A stretch of DNA of 64,000 bases from a virus, in the IMG/VR virus record IMGVR_UViG_3300034139_000007, positions 1 to 64,000 of that record, one strand, 5' to 3'. The notes beneath the pieces were generated by a model, which was not told the origin of the DNA, made no database searches, and saw nothing but the letters and a program-made list of their open reading frames with translations. Below are positions 25,615 through 34,610 of this stretch, one piece after another (position 1 is the first letter of the stretch; every line of letters starts with the position of its first letter). Both the position numbers and the translations under genes were made by a program.

Positions 25615-26417
25615 GCTTCGATCTCCTTACGGAACTGGACCCAGCCCCTGAAGTTGGCGTGGAACTCGGTGTCGCCAGACGGTGTGGCCTGGTGCTCGAC
25701 GGGCGAGAGATGGGGCGGCCAGGCGACGGCCAGCTTCTGGAACAGGCCCAGGTCGTCCTTGTGTAGGGGCAGCAGCCCGTCGTGGGTGACGTAGCTGGTC
25801 CGCGCACAGCGAGCAGCGGAGATCTGACGTGCCTCTACCCCGGATCGATCCTTGTAGGCGTCCTGGATATACGGCAGGTGCCAGTCGCCCTCGTGCAGCA
25901 GTCGGGGGTCCGACGTCTCCATGGCCAGCTTGATGGCCACGGCCAGCACCTGGATCGTCGGGTCGGCGTCCGGGTGGTCGCGCAGCAGCATGAAGTTGGC
26001 CCACTCGGTGGACGACACCACCACGGTGATATGCGACCAGGGCTCGACCATGCGGTTCACGATCTGCTTGTGCCCGCCGAGCGCCGCCATCCAGCCAGCC
26101 GCGATACACATGGCGCGCCCCGACACTCGCCACAGCAGGCGCGCGGCGGTGAGACGCCAGCCTGACAGCTCCTCGCGTGCCTGCATGCCCGGCTGGTTCT
26201 TGCCCCAGTGGACGGGCTCGGCCATGTCGCCGACAATGGAGGCCAGCAGACGCTTGGTCGGGATGGCGCGGCTGGAGCCAGCGTTACGGCTGAAGACCCG
26301 GTGGGTCATGAACTCGGAATGGATGAAGCGGGGGTAGCGCAGCTCCAGGGTGGTCAGGCGGATCGCGGTGTTGGCCGCGACGCTGTCGGCGATGACCTTG
26401 GCGGTGATGGTGGTCAA
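25611..26417 (-). CDS. thyX: Flavin-dependent thymidylate synthase
   Basis: The product contains the ThyX signature as H-R-V-F-S-R-N-A-G-S-S-R (residues 39-50), a variant of RHRxxSxNxxSxR with T-H-R at its front, and further conserved H-x-x-x-V-x-R-M and R-x-x-Q/R-I-S-x-A-R segments. It methylates dUMP to dTMP using FAD and methylene-tetrahydrofolate. The start is taken as TTG 26417 (268 aa), because GAGAGGAC lies just upstream and M-T-T-I-T-A-K-V-I-A-D-S is how phage ThyX proteins begin; an in-frame ATG at 26462 would overlap the preceding gene by 44 bases. Confidence 0.92.
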   Translation of the reverse strand: MTTITAKVIADSVAANTAIRLTTLELRYPRFIHSEFMTHRVFSRNAGSSRAIPTKRLLASIVGDMAEPVHWGKNQPGMQAREELSGWRLTAARLLWRVSGRAMCIAAGWMAALGGHKQIVNRMVEPWSHITVVVSSTEWANFMLLRDHPDADPTIQVLAVAIKLAMETSDPRLLHEGDWHLPYIQDAYKDRSGVEARQISAARCARTSYVTHDGLLPLHKDDLGLFQKLAVAWPPHLSPVEHQATPSGDTEFHANFRGWVQFRKEIEA

Positions 26418-26418
26418 G

Positions 26419-26679
26419 TTAGTCCTCTCGGGGATCGGTAAAGGTGAAATGGCTCCAGCCATCGATGCGCTTGGCCCAGTCCGGCACGATACCGTCGCGG
26501 GCGTCCTGGCTCTCGCACCACTCCCACCATTCCCGGCGACGCTCGTCAGGGATCAGGTAGTAGTGGCTGCTGTCGTCTACGGCCAGACGGTAGCGGGGAA
26601 GGCCAAGATCGACCCTCCCCCGCACGATGCTCGGCGACAAGGGGACACAACGCCCCACGACCATGGGCTGGTCAGCCAT
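26419..26679 (-). CDS. Small protein of unknown function
   Basis: The 86-residue product is rich in Trp, Arg and Asp, with a cluster R-R-E-W-W-E-W-C near residue 48. It is embedded between ThyX and the next gene with overlaps on both sides, so it is probably expressed with the nucleotide module. No family recognised. Confidence 0.55.
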   Translation of the reverse strand: MADQPMVVGRCVPLSPSIVRGRVDLGLPRYRLAVDDSSHYYLIPDERRREWWEWCESQDARDGIVPDWAKRIDGWSHFTFTDPRED

Positions 26680-27112
26680 CGATCAGGTTCCACTCATCGT
26701 TGGTGCGGCTGTCGACAAGCGTGTCCTCGACCTTGTAGCGCCACACCTTGAAGCCATGGGCCTGAAGAGCACGGACCAGGTGTTGCACGCGCAGCGACAG
26801 GTCGTTCTTGGACTTCGAGTGGCCGGTCATGAAGGTGTCCTTGGCCGACCGCTCCTCGGTGTCCTCGGCCCGCTTCTTCATCAGCAGCTCGGCCAGCTTG
26901 AAGTTGAACCGGCCAGCCACCTCGGTGGCCAGTTCGCGGCGTTCATCGAAGACCGGCTCGATGGTGATATGGGCCTCCAGGTACAGAGGCACCTCGTCGA
27001 ACTGGCCCATCAGGCGGTTGTCGTTCTGAGCCTTGCGACACCGACCCGTCGCGGGGTCGGTCTCGATCATATCGCCGATGGCGATGGCTTCCATTGCGCG
27101 TCCGATCAACAT
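26672..27112 (-). CDS. Protein of unknown function
   Basis: The 146-residue product has an acidic N-terminal half (E-A-H-I-T-I-E-P-V-F-D-E) and a basic middle (K-K-R-A-E-D, G-H-S-K-S-K-N-D-L). It overlaps neighbours on both ends by a few bases. The alternating pattern suggests an alpha/beta fold; no motif is recognised. Confidence 0.6.
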   Translation of the reverse strand: MLIGRAMEAIAIGDMIETDPATGRCRKAQNDNRLMGQFDEVPLYLEAHITIEPVFDERRELATEVAGRFNFKLAELLMKKRAEDTEERSAKDTFMTGHSKSKNDLSLRVQHLVRALQAHGFKVWRYKVEDTLVDSRTNDEWNLIDG

Positions 27113-27384
27113 CAGGTTCTCTCCTTTGCGTGGTCCAGCAGCAGCTTACGAGCTGCCCTGGCTTGGGCGACGATGCCCGATGCGCCCTTGACGCCCTCGA
27201 AGAAGGACCGAAGTCCTGCCTCGTGCGGCTCCATGTAGGCCTTGCCGAGCTTGGTGTAGAAGGTGTCCAGAAAGCTGCCAACGCCATAGCCGGTTAGCGC
27301 GTCGATGGCAGCGATCTCATCCTCGTTCAGTTCGAGGACGGCAGTAGCCTCGACCTTTGTCGTGTGTCTGACGAAGCGGGCCAT
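27112..27384 (-). CDS. Small protein of unknown function
   Basis: The 90-residue product starts at ATG 27384, which overlaps the MazG-like gene's TGA (ATGA). A longer in-frame extension upstream is biased shadow sequence and rejected. The C-terminal third is an Ala/Arg/Lys-rich helix. No family recognised. Confidence 0.58.
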   Translation of the reverse strand: MARFVRHTTKVEATAVLELNEDEIAAIDALTGYGVGSFLDTFYTKLGKAYMEPHEAGLRSFFEGVKGASGIVAQARAARKLLLDHAKERT

Positions 27385-27824
27385 CAGATCCCCCTCGCCG
27401 CCTTCACGGCCTGCTTGTCGGCGATCCTCTGGATCATCTCCGGCGTGTCGATGCGGGCCAGCTCGCGTCGGGCCTCCTCGTCCGTGGAGACGCCCTTCAT
27501 GGCGTTGAGGCAGAGCAGCGTCACCATGACGCCGCCCACCTCCTGTGGGTACTCGCCCACCGGGCGGCTGTAGGCGTCGATGGTGGGCTTCAGGAAGTCG
27601 ATCAGCGACAGCCCACCAGCCTGACACAGCTCCGCGGCCTCCTCGGCGAACCGGCGCAGCCGCATCTGGACGTCGGGATCGACACCCAGCACGGCGTTGA
27701 CCTTGTCCAGCCAGGCGCCGTTGGCCGCCTGCAACTGGTCAAGCTGGCTCACCTCGGGGAGCGGGAAGCACAGGCGACAGCCGGAGCCGGGCCAGTCGTG
27801 CTCGCACATGTCCACGTTGGCCAT
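27384..27824 (-). CDS. MazG-like nucleotide pyrophosphohydrolase
   Basis: The 146-residue product has an all-alpha NTP pyrophosphatase pattern: F-A-E-E-A-A-E-L (about 59-66) and later E-V-G-G-V-M-V-T-L (about 95-103), providing the acidic metal ligands. These enzymes hydrolyse (d)NTPs to monophosphates, and phage versions may shape the nucleotide pool. An N-terminal segment with C-E-H and C-R-L-C could bind a metal. It lies next to DNA ligase and ThyX. Confidence 0.72.
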   Translation of the reverse strand: MANVDMCEHDWPGSGCRLCFPLPEVSQLDQLQAANGAWLDKVNAVLGVDPDVQMRLRRFAEEAAELCQAGGLSLIDFLKPTIDAYSRPVGEYPQEVGGVMVTLLCLNAMKGVSTDEEARRELARIDTPEMIQRIADKQAVKAARGI

Positions 27825-28990
27825 CAGAGGACCCTCCCTTCAGTGCCCAGCCAGGCCTTCACGGTGGCCATGCGGGGGATGCCGTCGGCGGTGAAGCCGA
27901 AGTGCTGGACGGTCGCCGACAACTGGCCGGAGCTGTCCGCCAGCAGGTCCATATTGAACTGCGACTGGCCGCCCTTGATGCCAGCCCCGAAGGTGCGGCC
28001 ATCGGGCAGGCGGAAGGTGGCGCGCTTGGCATAGCGGCTGTAGTTGCCCAGCCCAGCCTCGACACGGACCAGCGGGAACTCGTTGTCGTCGAAGACCTTG
28101 CACTTCAGGTTCGACCACGACCGCTTGCCGACCCGGTAGGCCAGGTCCAGCTTCACCATCGCGCCCTCGTAGCCATCGTCGATGAAGCGGCTGCGGTAGA
28201 CGTCCACCTCACTGGTGTCGTTGACGGGGTAGAAGGGGTTCAGGCGGACCGTGCCGCTCTGGCCGATCTCATCACCCGTGAAGAGGCCCAGGTCCATCTG
28301 CAGCATCTCCCGCCGCTCGGTGTAGGGCAGCGGAGCCACGTCCGGCGACGGATAGTCGTAGACGTGGAACTGCATGACCTTGGCGGCCTCCAGCTGCTCC
28401 GGCCCCAGGTTCTTGGTCTTCTTCAAGATCGACGACAGCTGCTCGAAGTCGTCCTTGTAGTCGTGGTTGTACAGCTCACCGTGCAGAACGGCGTCGGGGA
28501 AGTCGCGGAAGAAGGGCGAGAGGGCCGACATGATATGCGGCACCGCCACGATAGGCTGACCCTCGCGGCTCGTCAGGCCGGTGGCCTGGGCGATGCAGCA
28601 GAAGCCATCCAGCTTGGGCTCGACGAAGACGCCGGTGCCCTGCGGCGACCTGGCACTGACGCGGTCCTTGGCGACCCGCGCCACGCACTTCTCGAACGTG
28701 GTGTCGGCCCACTTCTCGGCCAGCATGGGCGCGAAGAAGCGGGGCGTGTCGATCTCGGCGATGGTCTCGAAGTACTTCCGCTTCAGCTGGTAGGTGTACC
28801 CGGCGTCGATCTCGAAGGCCGCCTGCTCTTCATCGGTGCGCTTCTGCTTGCCGACGCAGGTGGTCCATTCGGACGTGACCAGATTGCCGCCCAGGATGCC
28901 GTGGGTGGTGCGGTGCTTGTTGCCCTCCTGCTCCATGGACCAGACGAGGACTTGGCCGGGCTTGCCCCGGCGATAGAGGATGCGGCTCAC
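27824..28990 (-). CDS. ATP-dependent DNA ligase
   Basis: The 388-residue product has motif I E-P-K-L-D-G with the adenylated Lys126, L-H-G-E-L-Y (motif III), E-G-A-M-V-K (motif IV) and L-K-C-K (motif V). The first 75 residues form a separate WGR-like domain (V-W-S-M-E-Q, T-T-H-G-I-L-G-G). The C-terminal part would be the OB fold. It seals nicks in replication and repair. Start is an ATGA overlap with the gene upstream. Confidence 0.92.
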   Translation of the reverse strand: MSRILYRRGKPGQVLVWSMEQEGNKHRTTHGILGGNLVTSEWTTCVGKQKRTDEEQAAFEIDAGYTYQLKRKYFETIAEIDTPRFFAPMLAEKWADTTFEKCVARVAKDRVSARSPQGTGVFVEPKLDGFCCIAQATGLTSREGQPIVAVPHIMSALSPFFRDFPDAVLHGELYNHDYKDDFEQLSSILKKTKNLGPEQLEAAKVMQFHVYDYPSPDVAPLPYTERREMLQMDLGLFTGDEIGQSGTVRLNPFYPVNDTSEVDVYRSRFIDDGYEGAMVKLDLAYRVGKRSWSNLKCKVFDDNEFPLVRVEAGLGNYSRYAKRATFRLPDGRTFGAGIKGGQSQFNMDLLADSSGQLSATVQHFGFTADGIPRMATVKAWLGTEGRVL

Positions 28991-29199
28991 AGGGTGGCTC
29001 CATACTTAGCCAGCCCGTAGGCGTGGCCGATGCTGAGCGCGGCCATGCGGACGCGGCTCTCATTGCTGGCAGTGGTGTCCTCGTTGAGGGTGTCGTAGGT
29101 GCCAGCCAGCTCCTCCTCGATGGTCGACAGAATGCCGACGGTCGCGGACAGCTTGGTCTCCAGCCGAGCGTTCTCGGCGATCAACTCGTCTTTGGTCAT
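28987..29199 (-). CDS. Small coiled-coil protein
   Basis: The 70-residue acidic product is a helix with heptad-spaced Leu/Ile (L-I-A-E-N-A-R-L, L-S-T-I-E-E-E-L). Overlaps both neighbours by 4 bases. Function unknown. Confidence 0.55.
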   Translation of the reverse strand: MTKDELIAENARLETKLSATVGILSTIEEELAGTYDTLNEDTTASNESRVRMAALSIGHAYGLAKYGATL

Positions 29200-29396
29200 C
29201 GGAAGCCTCCCCCGAACAGGATCAACAGCGCGATGAAGTAGTAGAACCCGGCCACGCTGGAAGCGCAGGCCTCCGGCGTCAGCTCGGGGAAGCGGGGTTG
29301 CAGCAGCCAGCCTGCGCCATAGGCGATCCAGGTCAGTGCGGCGGGGAGACCGATCAAGCCTGTGAACCAGGCGCGGCCTTCTTCGGTGGTCTTCAT
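29196..29396 (-). CDS. Small membrane protein, two helices
   Basis: The 66-residue product has two predicted transmembrane helices (about 10-32 and 46-63) joined by a short loop rich in Pro/Glu. Size and topology would also suit a small holin-like protein, but its place inside the replication cluster argues for early or middle expression. Function unknown. Confidence 0.58.
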   Translation of the reverse strand: MKTTEEGRAWFTGLIGLPAALTWIAYGAGWLLQPRFPELTPEACASSVAGFYYFIALLILFGGGFR

Positions 29397-29424
29397 GGGA
29401 GAGTTTGCCCTTCTCCAGTTGATG

Positions 29425-29817
29425 TTACGAGTAGGTGTGAAAGAACTTCCTACCCTCGGTCTGCTTCCGTCGTGGGATCGAGTACTGGATGAACCAGTCG
29501 CGGTCCCGGCCTTGCATCATCTCATGGGTGCCTGCCTCGTAATCGGCACGCGCCCGCGCGATGGCGTCTTGGTACTCCCGTGGCCACAACGGGTTGTCGG
29601 CGTGGCGCACGGCGATGATGTACTGGGGGTTGGGCTTGCCAGGGGCGTGGCCCAAGTCCTCGGGTGGTGGTCGGCGTCGCGCAGGCGGGGTGGCTGGTGG
29701 GGCCATCTCCGCACCAAAGCGCGCGACGAAATCACTGTAGGGTAGGTTGAGGCGCTCCGCTACTACTTCCAGATCGCCTCCGCACTCATCGTACAGGGCT
29801 CGAACGTCAATCTTCAC
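29425..29817 (-). CDS. Protein with an N-terminal helix-turn-helix-like segment
   Basis: The 130-residue product starts at GTG 29817, preceded by GGAGG at 9 bases; longer reading upstream would lie within the SbcC-like gene. Residues about 8-28 (L-Y-D-E-C-G-G-D-L-E-V-V-A-E-R-L) resemble Fis-type helix-turn-helix segments. A Pro/Arg-rich middle and basic C-terminus follow. It could bind DNA; target unknown. Confidence 0.52.
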   Translation of the reverse strand: MKIDVRALYDECGGDLEVVAERLNLPYSDFVARFGAEMAPPATPPARRRPPPEDLGHAPGKPNPQYIIAVRHADNPLWPREYQDAIARARADYEAGTHEMMQGRDRDWFIQYSIPRRKQTEGRKFFHTYS

Positions 29818-31885
29818 TAAATCCTCCAAGCCGGATGTGATGCGGCGCATCCACCTGCTTATGCGAAACCAGCAAGACTTGGGAGACCCTTTCTTCCAAC
29901 ATTCGAAGAACGCTGGAAGTTTGTTCGGCACGGAAGTCATCCATGCTGTCGTCGATTTCATCAGCGAGCATGATGCTGATGACCCGATTAGTGAGAACCT
30001 GGCCCAGAGCGATCCTTAACGAAAGGTTAGCGCAAGCCTTGCCCGAGCCGGATAGAGTATCGAGGTCCTGGTTATCGACCTGGACGTTGAACTCATCATC
30101 GACGTTGACCAGGTTGCGCTGGCCTCCAGTCATCTGACGGAGCAGCTGACTTGCCACCGTGTTGAGCGACGGCAGGACATGCTGTTTGATCAGGCCACGG
30201 AGGACCGCCATCACTTCGCGCACCTTCCGGTGCTCTTCAGCATTGGTCTGGATTTCACCAACGACGCGGACGCCCTCGACATAGGCATCCTTGACCTGAT
30301 CGTAGCGATCACGGGCGGCCTCGTATTGCTTCGAGGTCTCCAGCTCCACGGCCAGAGCCTGATACCGCTCCACCGCACCATCCAGCTGGCCCTTGCGGGT
30401 CATCTTCTCGGTGCGGTCGGTCAGCCAGGCCTCGTAGCCACGGGTCTGGTTCTGCCACGTCTCCAGGTTGGCCTCGTACTGGCGGCGGTCGGCCAACATG
30501 GCCTCGTAGTCCGCCATGTCGGCGAACTTTTTCTCGGCCACGGCCAGCTCGGACGCCAGAGCCACGCGCTGCACGGCCTGATCGATCATCCGACGGTAGG
30601 TGTCGATCTCACGCTCGGCCAGATCCGGCTTGGCGACGGGGGCCATCGCATCGAAGGCGTCCCACCGCTCGGCCTGGAAATCTTCCCACGCCTTCTGCAT
30701 GCGGTCGATCTGGGCCGAAGACATAGACGGCGCGTCCGGCTTCGGCATGGACGGCTGTTCCAGCAACGCCTCGGCGGCGATCAGCTCCTCCTTCAGGCGC
30801 GCGGCATGATCCGCGTGCAGCGCGAACGACGCCTTGCACTCGGGGCAGTCGATCTTCTCGACCCCGGCCAGTGCCGTGCGCAGCCGCTCCACCTCGGCCA
30901 GCTGGTTCTCGTAGTGGCCCCATTCATCGCGGTCGGACCAGCGTACTTCCATGATCGTCAGATCGACCACAGAGATGGCCGGCGGTGCATTGCTGGCCGC
31001 CCACCGCGCCTCGGCATCGTAGGCGTGGAAGGCGGTCCACGCCGCCTGCACCTGGTCCAGCAGCGCGTTGGTGAACGGAGCCGTCTCCGGCAGGGCGTTG
31101 ACCTGTGCGCGCAGCGTGGCGACCCGCTCGCGGGCAGCGCCGCGCTTCTCGGCGAGGCTGATAAGGTTCGCTGCTGGGAGATCGACCTTGGTGGTCGGCT
31201 TCTCCGGCTTGGCAGGCTGCGGCGCGGCCAGCCAGCCCTCGACAGAGGCCAGCTCCATGGCCTCCTTCTGGCGTTCCTCGACCTGCCCGACCAGCTTGGA
31301 CGATGGCACCCAGTCGTCGGGCTTCTCGGGCGGTGCGCCGGGCGGCGTCAGCCGCTCCATCATACCTTCCGCCTGCCGTTCCAGGGCCTTGGCCTCCTCG
31401 AGCGCCCACTTGGCCACCAGGTCTAGGGCGTTGAGCCCCAGGACGCTGTCGACCATGGCCTTGCGGGCCGTGGGGGTCATGCTGCCCAGCTTGCCGACCT
31501 CACCCTGATTGATCGAGCAGGCGATGTCGAAGACCGTCAGGTTGAAGCCCAGCTCCTCGATGACCTTGGCGTTGACCGGCTTGGTGCCAGTGGCCACGGT
31601 CACGTCGTTGCGCTTCATCGTGGCCCCGCGCGTGTTGCGCTCGATCTCGATGATATTGCCCTTGATGACGAACTCGCCCTTCACCGCCAGTGACTTGTAG
31701 TCGTCGGACTTGCCGCGCAGCACGGCGACCCCGAACAACAGGTACCGGGCCATCTCGAAGATCATGGACTTGCCACTCTCGTTCGGGCCGGTGATGGCGG
31801 TGAAGCCTTCCACGAACGACAGATCAGCGGACAGGGTCCGGCCAGTCGTGGGGAAGGTGACGGAGTACTTCAGCTTACGGAGCAT
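29807..31885 (-). CDS. SbcC/Rad50-like recombination nuclease ATPase subunit
   Basis: The 692-residue product has Walker A G-P-N-E-S-G-K-S (33-40), a zinc hook C-P-E-C near residue 347 inside a long coiled coil, the ABC signature region S-G-S-G-K-A (about 612) and Walker B M-L-A-D-E-I-D-D-S-M-D-D (about 640), followed by V-S-H-K. It partners the SbcD-like nuclease, like T4 gp46/gp47, in end resection and recombination-dependent replication. Start ATG 31885 overlaps the small upstream gene by 11 bases; longer versions are shadow sequence. Confidence 0.92.
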   Translation of the reverse strand: MLRKLKYSVTFPTTGRTLSADLSFVEGFTAITGPNESGKSMIFEMARYLLFGVAVLRGKSDDYKSLAVKGEFVIKGNIIEIERNTRGATMKRNDVTVATGTKPVNAKVIEELGFNLTVFDIACSINQGEVGKLGSMTPTARKAMVDSVLGLNALDLVAKWALEEAKALERQAEGMMERLTPPGAPPEKPDDWVPSSKLVGQVEERQKEAMELASVEGWLAAPQPAKPEKPTTKVDLPAANLISLAEKRGAARERVATLRAQVNALPETAPFTNALLDQVQAAWTAFHAYDAEARWAASNAPPAISVVDLTIMEVRWSDRDEWGHYENQLAEVERLRTALAGVEKIDCPECKASFALHADHAARLKEELIAAEALLEQPSMPKPDAPSMSSAQIDRMQKAWEDFQAERWDAFDAMAPVAKPDLAEREIDTYRRMIDQAVQRVALASELAVAEKKFADMADYEAMLADRRQYEANLETWQNQTRGYEAWLTDRTEKMTRKGQLDGAVERYQALAVELETSKQYEAARDRYDQVKDAYVEGVRVVGEIQTNAEEHRKVREVMAVLRGLIKQHVLPSLNTVASQLLRQMTGGQRNLVNVDDEFNVQVDNQDLDTLSGSGKACANLSLRIALGQVLTNRVISIMLADEIDDSMDDFRAEQTSSVLRMLEERVSQVLLVSHKQVDAPHHIRLGGFSED

Positions 31886-32087
31886 TGAGGCGGCCCTTGA
31901 TCTTTTCGAACAGCTTCCAGACCTCGTCGGCCCGGTGCTGATTGCTCGTGCCCCAGGCACGCAGGGAGTTGGTCTGGGCGGCCATCAGCATCTCCCGCAG
32001 CAGGCTGCGTTCGGTGTTGCTGATGTCCTCCAGACTATTGACGCAGTAGCTTAGAAACCCGACGGCGACTGTTGGGTCAGCCGACAT
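31875..32087 (-). CDS. Small helical protein between SbcC- and SbcD-like genes
   Basis: The 70-residue, mostly helical product overlaps both the SbcC-like and SbcD-like genes by 11 bases each, indicating translational coupling. It may be an accessory subunit of the complex, but that is inference from position only. Confidence 0.55.
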   Translation of the reverse strand: MSADPTVAVGFLSYCVNSLEDISNTERSLLREMLMAAQTNSLRAWGTSNQHRADEVWKLFEKIKGRLNAP

Positions 32088-33063
32088 TCTGGTCGTCCTC
32101 GTGCAGACGGTGTTCCTTCAGGCGGTCTCGCATGGCGGCGTCGACGGCGGGGGCCAGTCCGACCTGCTCGATGGCGCGACCCAGGAGCTGGTCGAAGTCA
32201 AAGGCCTCGAACTCAACATCCAGCGCCATAGCCTCCTCCTCCTGACCATCCCTGATCTGAGTGAGCTGGAGGCAATCAACCTGTACATCGAGACGTTCAC
32301 CCGGCTGGAGACGGACCCGCAGATGCTTGTCCTGGAAGGCGTCCAGGTTGGCAAGGACGAAGGCCAGATCTCTGGTGACGTAGAAGCGTTCATCAGCGTC
32401 CTGGCTGTGGTCCAGCGGCTGCATGGAGCCTGTCACCTCGACCGGCAGGCCGTCGATGATCATGTCGCGCTTGTTGTGGTCGTGGCCGGTCACGGCCTGC
32501 TTGACGCCCAGCGCCTCCAGGGTGGCCGCGGGGATGTAGTTGGTGCTCTCGGCCTGTCGTGCATCGACGTCCCAGTGGCCATAGATCACGTCGGCACCAC
32601 GGACCAGCTCGTCGTGCAGGACGATCATCTCACCAGCGGTGTGGACGGGGTGCCATGGCATGAAGACGTGCTGCTCGCTGCCGATCACCAGCATGAACGG
32701 CTCGTCGGCGGCGATCATGACGGCCTCACCCACGATGGCGGTGAAGATCCTGAAGGCCGTGACCTTCTCGGCATCGCGGCTGGCGTCGTGGTTGCCCCGG
32801 TACAGGATGTAGGTGCAATGAGGATTGGCCTCGACCGCTGCGAGATAGGCCATGGCTGCGCGCCAGATGGTACCGTAGGGCACGATGGCCTCGTCGAACA
32901 GGTCGCCGACCTGGACGTGGTGCGTGACGCCCTCGACGTCCATCAGGTTGGCTTCGAACTCTGCCCACTGCATCGCCTCGCGGTCCCCGCGACGGCCCAG
33001 TGAGACCCCGTTCTTCCAGCGTTTGCCGAGGTGAACGTCACCTAGTTTCTTGATCTTGGTCAT
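32077..33063 (-). CDS. SbcD/Mre11-like recombination nuclease
   Basis: The 328-residue product carries metallophosphatase motifs in order: G-D-V-H-L (8-12), G-D-L-F-D (53-57), G-N-H-D (90-93), G-H-W-D and G-H-D-H, giving the two-metal site. Start ATG 33063 is chosen; the upstream extension crosses a terminator. It is the T4 gp47 counterpart and acts with the SbcC-like protein downstream. Confidence 0.92.
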   Translation of the reverse strand: MTKIKKLGDVHLGKRWKNGVSLGRRGDREAMQWAEFEANLMDVEGVTHHVQVGDLFDEAIVPYGTIWRAAMAYLAAVEANPHCTYILYRGNHDASRDAEKVTAFRIFTAIVGEAVMIAADEPFMLVIGSEQHVFMPWHPVHTAGEMIVLHDELVRGADVIYGHWDVDARQAESTNYIPAATLEALGVKQAVTGHDHNKRDMIIDGLPVEVTGSMQPLDHSQDADERFYVTRDLAFVLANLDAFQDKHLRVRLQPGERLDVQVDCLQLTQIRDGQEEEAMALDVEFEAFDFDQLLGRAIEQVGLAPAVDAAMRDRLKEHRLHEDDQNVG

Positions 33064-33083
33064 GGTCCTGCCCTTGGTCGGTA

Positions 33084-33111
33084 GAAAGGCCGGTCCGTCG
33101 CCGGACCGGCC
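33084..33111 (-). terminator. Terminator between the nuclease/polymerase unit and sbcD
   Basis: On the - strand a 10-bp stem (33111-33102 with 33097-33088) is followed by TTTCT. It lies after the stop of the 33120 gene and ends the polymerase-side transcript. Confidence 0.75.
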
Positions 33112-33119
33112 CATGGTTG

Positions 33120-33578
33120 TTAAACCAGCTTCAGATACAGCACGGTGATGATCGACCGTGCATCGAAGTCGCCGCCGTAGTGGCGCTTCAGGTCGTCATG
33201 AAGCAGCTCGGCGGCGACGGGGCCATGCTGGCCGTACTCGTGGTTGTCGGCGGCCAGAGCCTTCATGCGATCCCAGGTGCCGCTGTGGATGCTGACCACC
33301 TCGGCCTCGACGACCTCGTATTCAGCATCCTCGGTCTTGGCCAGCTTGACCGTGTCGCCGATCTCGACGCGCTCGGCCCACTTCTTGCCGACGCGGAAGG
33401 TGTTGAACACGTCGCCCTTCTTCTTGCGGGGCTGGGGCGGGTTGGTGAACAGCATGACGCCGTCCTTCACGCCGCGCTCGGCCTTCTTGGCCGGTGCGGG
33501 GGTCTCGACCTTGGGCTCGGGGCCAGGGTCACCGACGGTCTTGTCGATCACGGGGGTCTTGGCGTTGGAGTTAGGCAT
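33120..33578 (-). CDS. ASCH-like domain protein with disordered N-terminus
   Basis: The 152-residue product has an unstructured Pro/Lys/Glu N-terminus (1-45) and a C-terminal domain with F-N-T-F-R-V-G-K-K-W, G-D-T-V-K-L and a following strand pattern that resembles ASCH/PUA-like folds, which bind RNA or modified nucleotides. Start ATG 33578 follows AAGGAAGA and overlaps the previous stop. The family call is tentative. Confidence 0.5.
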   Translation of the reverse strand: MPNSNAKTPVIDKTVGDPGPEPKVETPAPAKKAERGVKDGVMLFTNPPQPRKKKGDVFNTFRVGKKWAERVEIGDTVKLAKTEDAEYEVVEAEVVSIHSGTWDRMKALAADNHEYGQHGPVAAELLHDDLKRHYGGDFDARSIITVLYLKLV

Positions 33579-34158
33579 CGGGGTCTTCCTTCTTGGGCTC
33601 AACGGCGAACTTCGCCTTCGCGGTCAGGGCGACCGCAATCTGGTGTAACGTATCATCAAGCGCATGGTGCTCGCGACCGACGAATGGAACCTGCTTATCA
33701 AAGGCGGGAGCTGATGGGTCCATCCGCATCCCCCTGATAAAGCTCTGCATATCGATGCAGTCCCGGAAGAAGAACGGGTTGTCGACACCGGCGTCCTTGA
33801 AGCAGCTCTCGATGAACGGCCACTCGAAGCTGATCGGCTTGGCCCACAGGCGGGGCTGCTCCAGCGCACCCGTCACGCGGCGCACCCACTGCTGGTAGCG
33901 ATACATGCCCTCGCCCAGGCTGACAGGGTCCTCGGTGGCCAGCCGGAAGGTCTCCGGGTCCTGCTTGTGCCACCAACCGCGCGTGTCCTCGCACCAGCTG
34001 CGCCAGGGTGGCATCTCCATGGTGACGTAGAAGGTGTCGGGGCAGACGGTGCCCTCGGCGTAGTTGAACGCCACGCCGGCCAGGGAGAGCATGGCGTTGC
34101 GGTCGGGTCGGGTGCCGGTCGTCTCGATGTCCGACATGATGTCGTAGAATGCAGTCAT
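33571..34158 (-). CDS. DEDD-type 3'-5' exonuclease
   Basis: The 195-residue product has the exo I motif D-I-E-T-T-G-T-R (about 10-17), a central W-A-K-P-I-S-F-E-W-P-F region, and H-A-L-D-D (exo III) near residue 164. It looks like the RNase T/DnaQ-like exonucleases found free-standing in phages. It may proofread or process ends alongside the polymerase. Start is an ATGA overlap. Confidence 0.8.
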   Translation of the reverse strand: MTAFYDIMSDIETTGTRPDRNAMLSLAGVAFNYAEGTVCPDTFYVTMEMPPWRSWCEDTRGWWHKQDPETFRLATEDPVSLGEGMYRYQQWVRRVTGALEQPRLWAKPISFEWPFIESCFKDAGVDNPFFFRDCIDMQSFIRGMRMDPSAPAFDKQVPFVGREHHALDDTLHQIAVALTAKAKFAVEPKKEDPDA

Positions 34159-34610
34159 GGAACCCACTGGCTGTTGGCCCGACGCAGGAAGTCGAGCGCG
34201 AGAGATGAGGCCCCGTCAGTCTGGGCCTGCTGGACCAGCGCGTAGGGGAAGCGGAACCACTCGTCGGTCGACAGGTGGTGGTAGTAGACCCAGTAGCCGC
34301 CACCCGCCGAGACGGTCTGGCTGGCGGCTGACTTCTGCCCCGGCTTCAGGAGCTTGAAATCGAACCGGTCGTGGGTCGCGGTAGAGGACTTCACTTCGGC
34401 CAAGAACATCACGCCGTCAAGTACTACTAGACGATCTGCGGGCTGGGCCTTGATGTTCACGAAGCCGCCCTTCCCGACACGCCCCTGGTTCATGCCTGTC
34501 GCCTCGGAGGCGTCAGTGAAGGCATGGACGTAGGCTCGCTTGCCGAGCAGGGCGAAGTGCTGGTCGAAGATCCGTTCCGACGGCTTGCCGGTGTTCTTAG
34601 AACTCGACAT
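34155..34610 (-). CDS. PD-(D/E)xK-type nuclease, possible resolvase
   Basis: The 151-residue product carries A-D-R-L-V-V-L-D then F-L-A-E-V-K-S-S (the D...ExK pair of this nuclease fold), then a helix with F-K-L-L-K-P-G-Q-K-S-A and strand Y-W-V-Y-Y-H. This arrangement is like RecU-type or VRR-NUC-type enzymes. Its neighbours are replication and recombination genes. Start ATG 34610 overlaps the previous gene end. Confidence 0.65.
   Translation of the reverse strand: MSSSKNTGKPSERIFDQHFALLGKRAYVHAFTDASEATGMNQGRVGKGGFVNIKAQPADRLVVLDGVMFLAEVKSSTATHDRFDFKLLKPGQKSAASQTVSAGGGYWVYYHHLSTDEWFRFPYALVQQAQTDGASSLALDFLRRANSQWVP

Noticed and set aside
29196-29396. A holin assignment for the two-helix protein in the replication cluster
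   Set aside because: It lies far from the lysis genes on the opposite strand among replication genes; topology alone is not enough.
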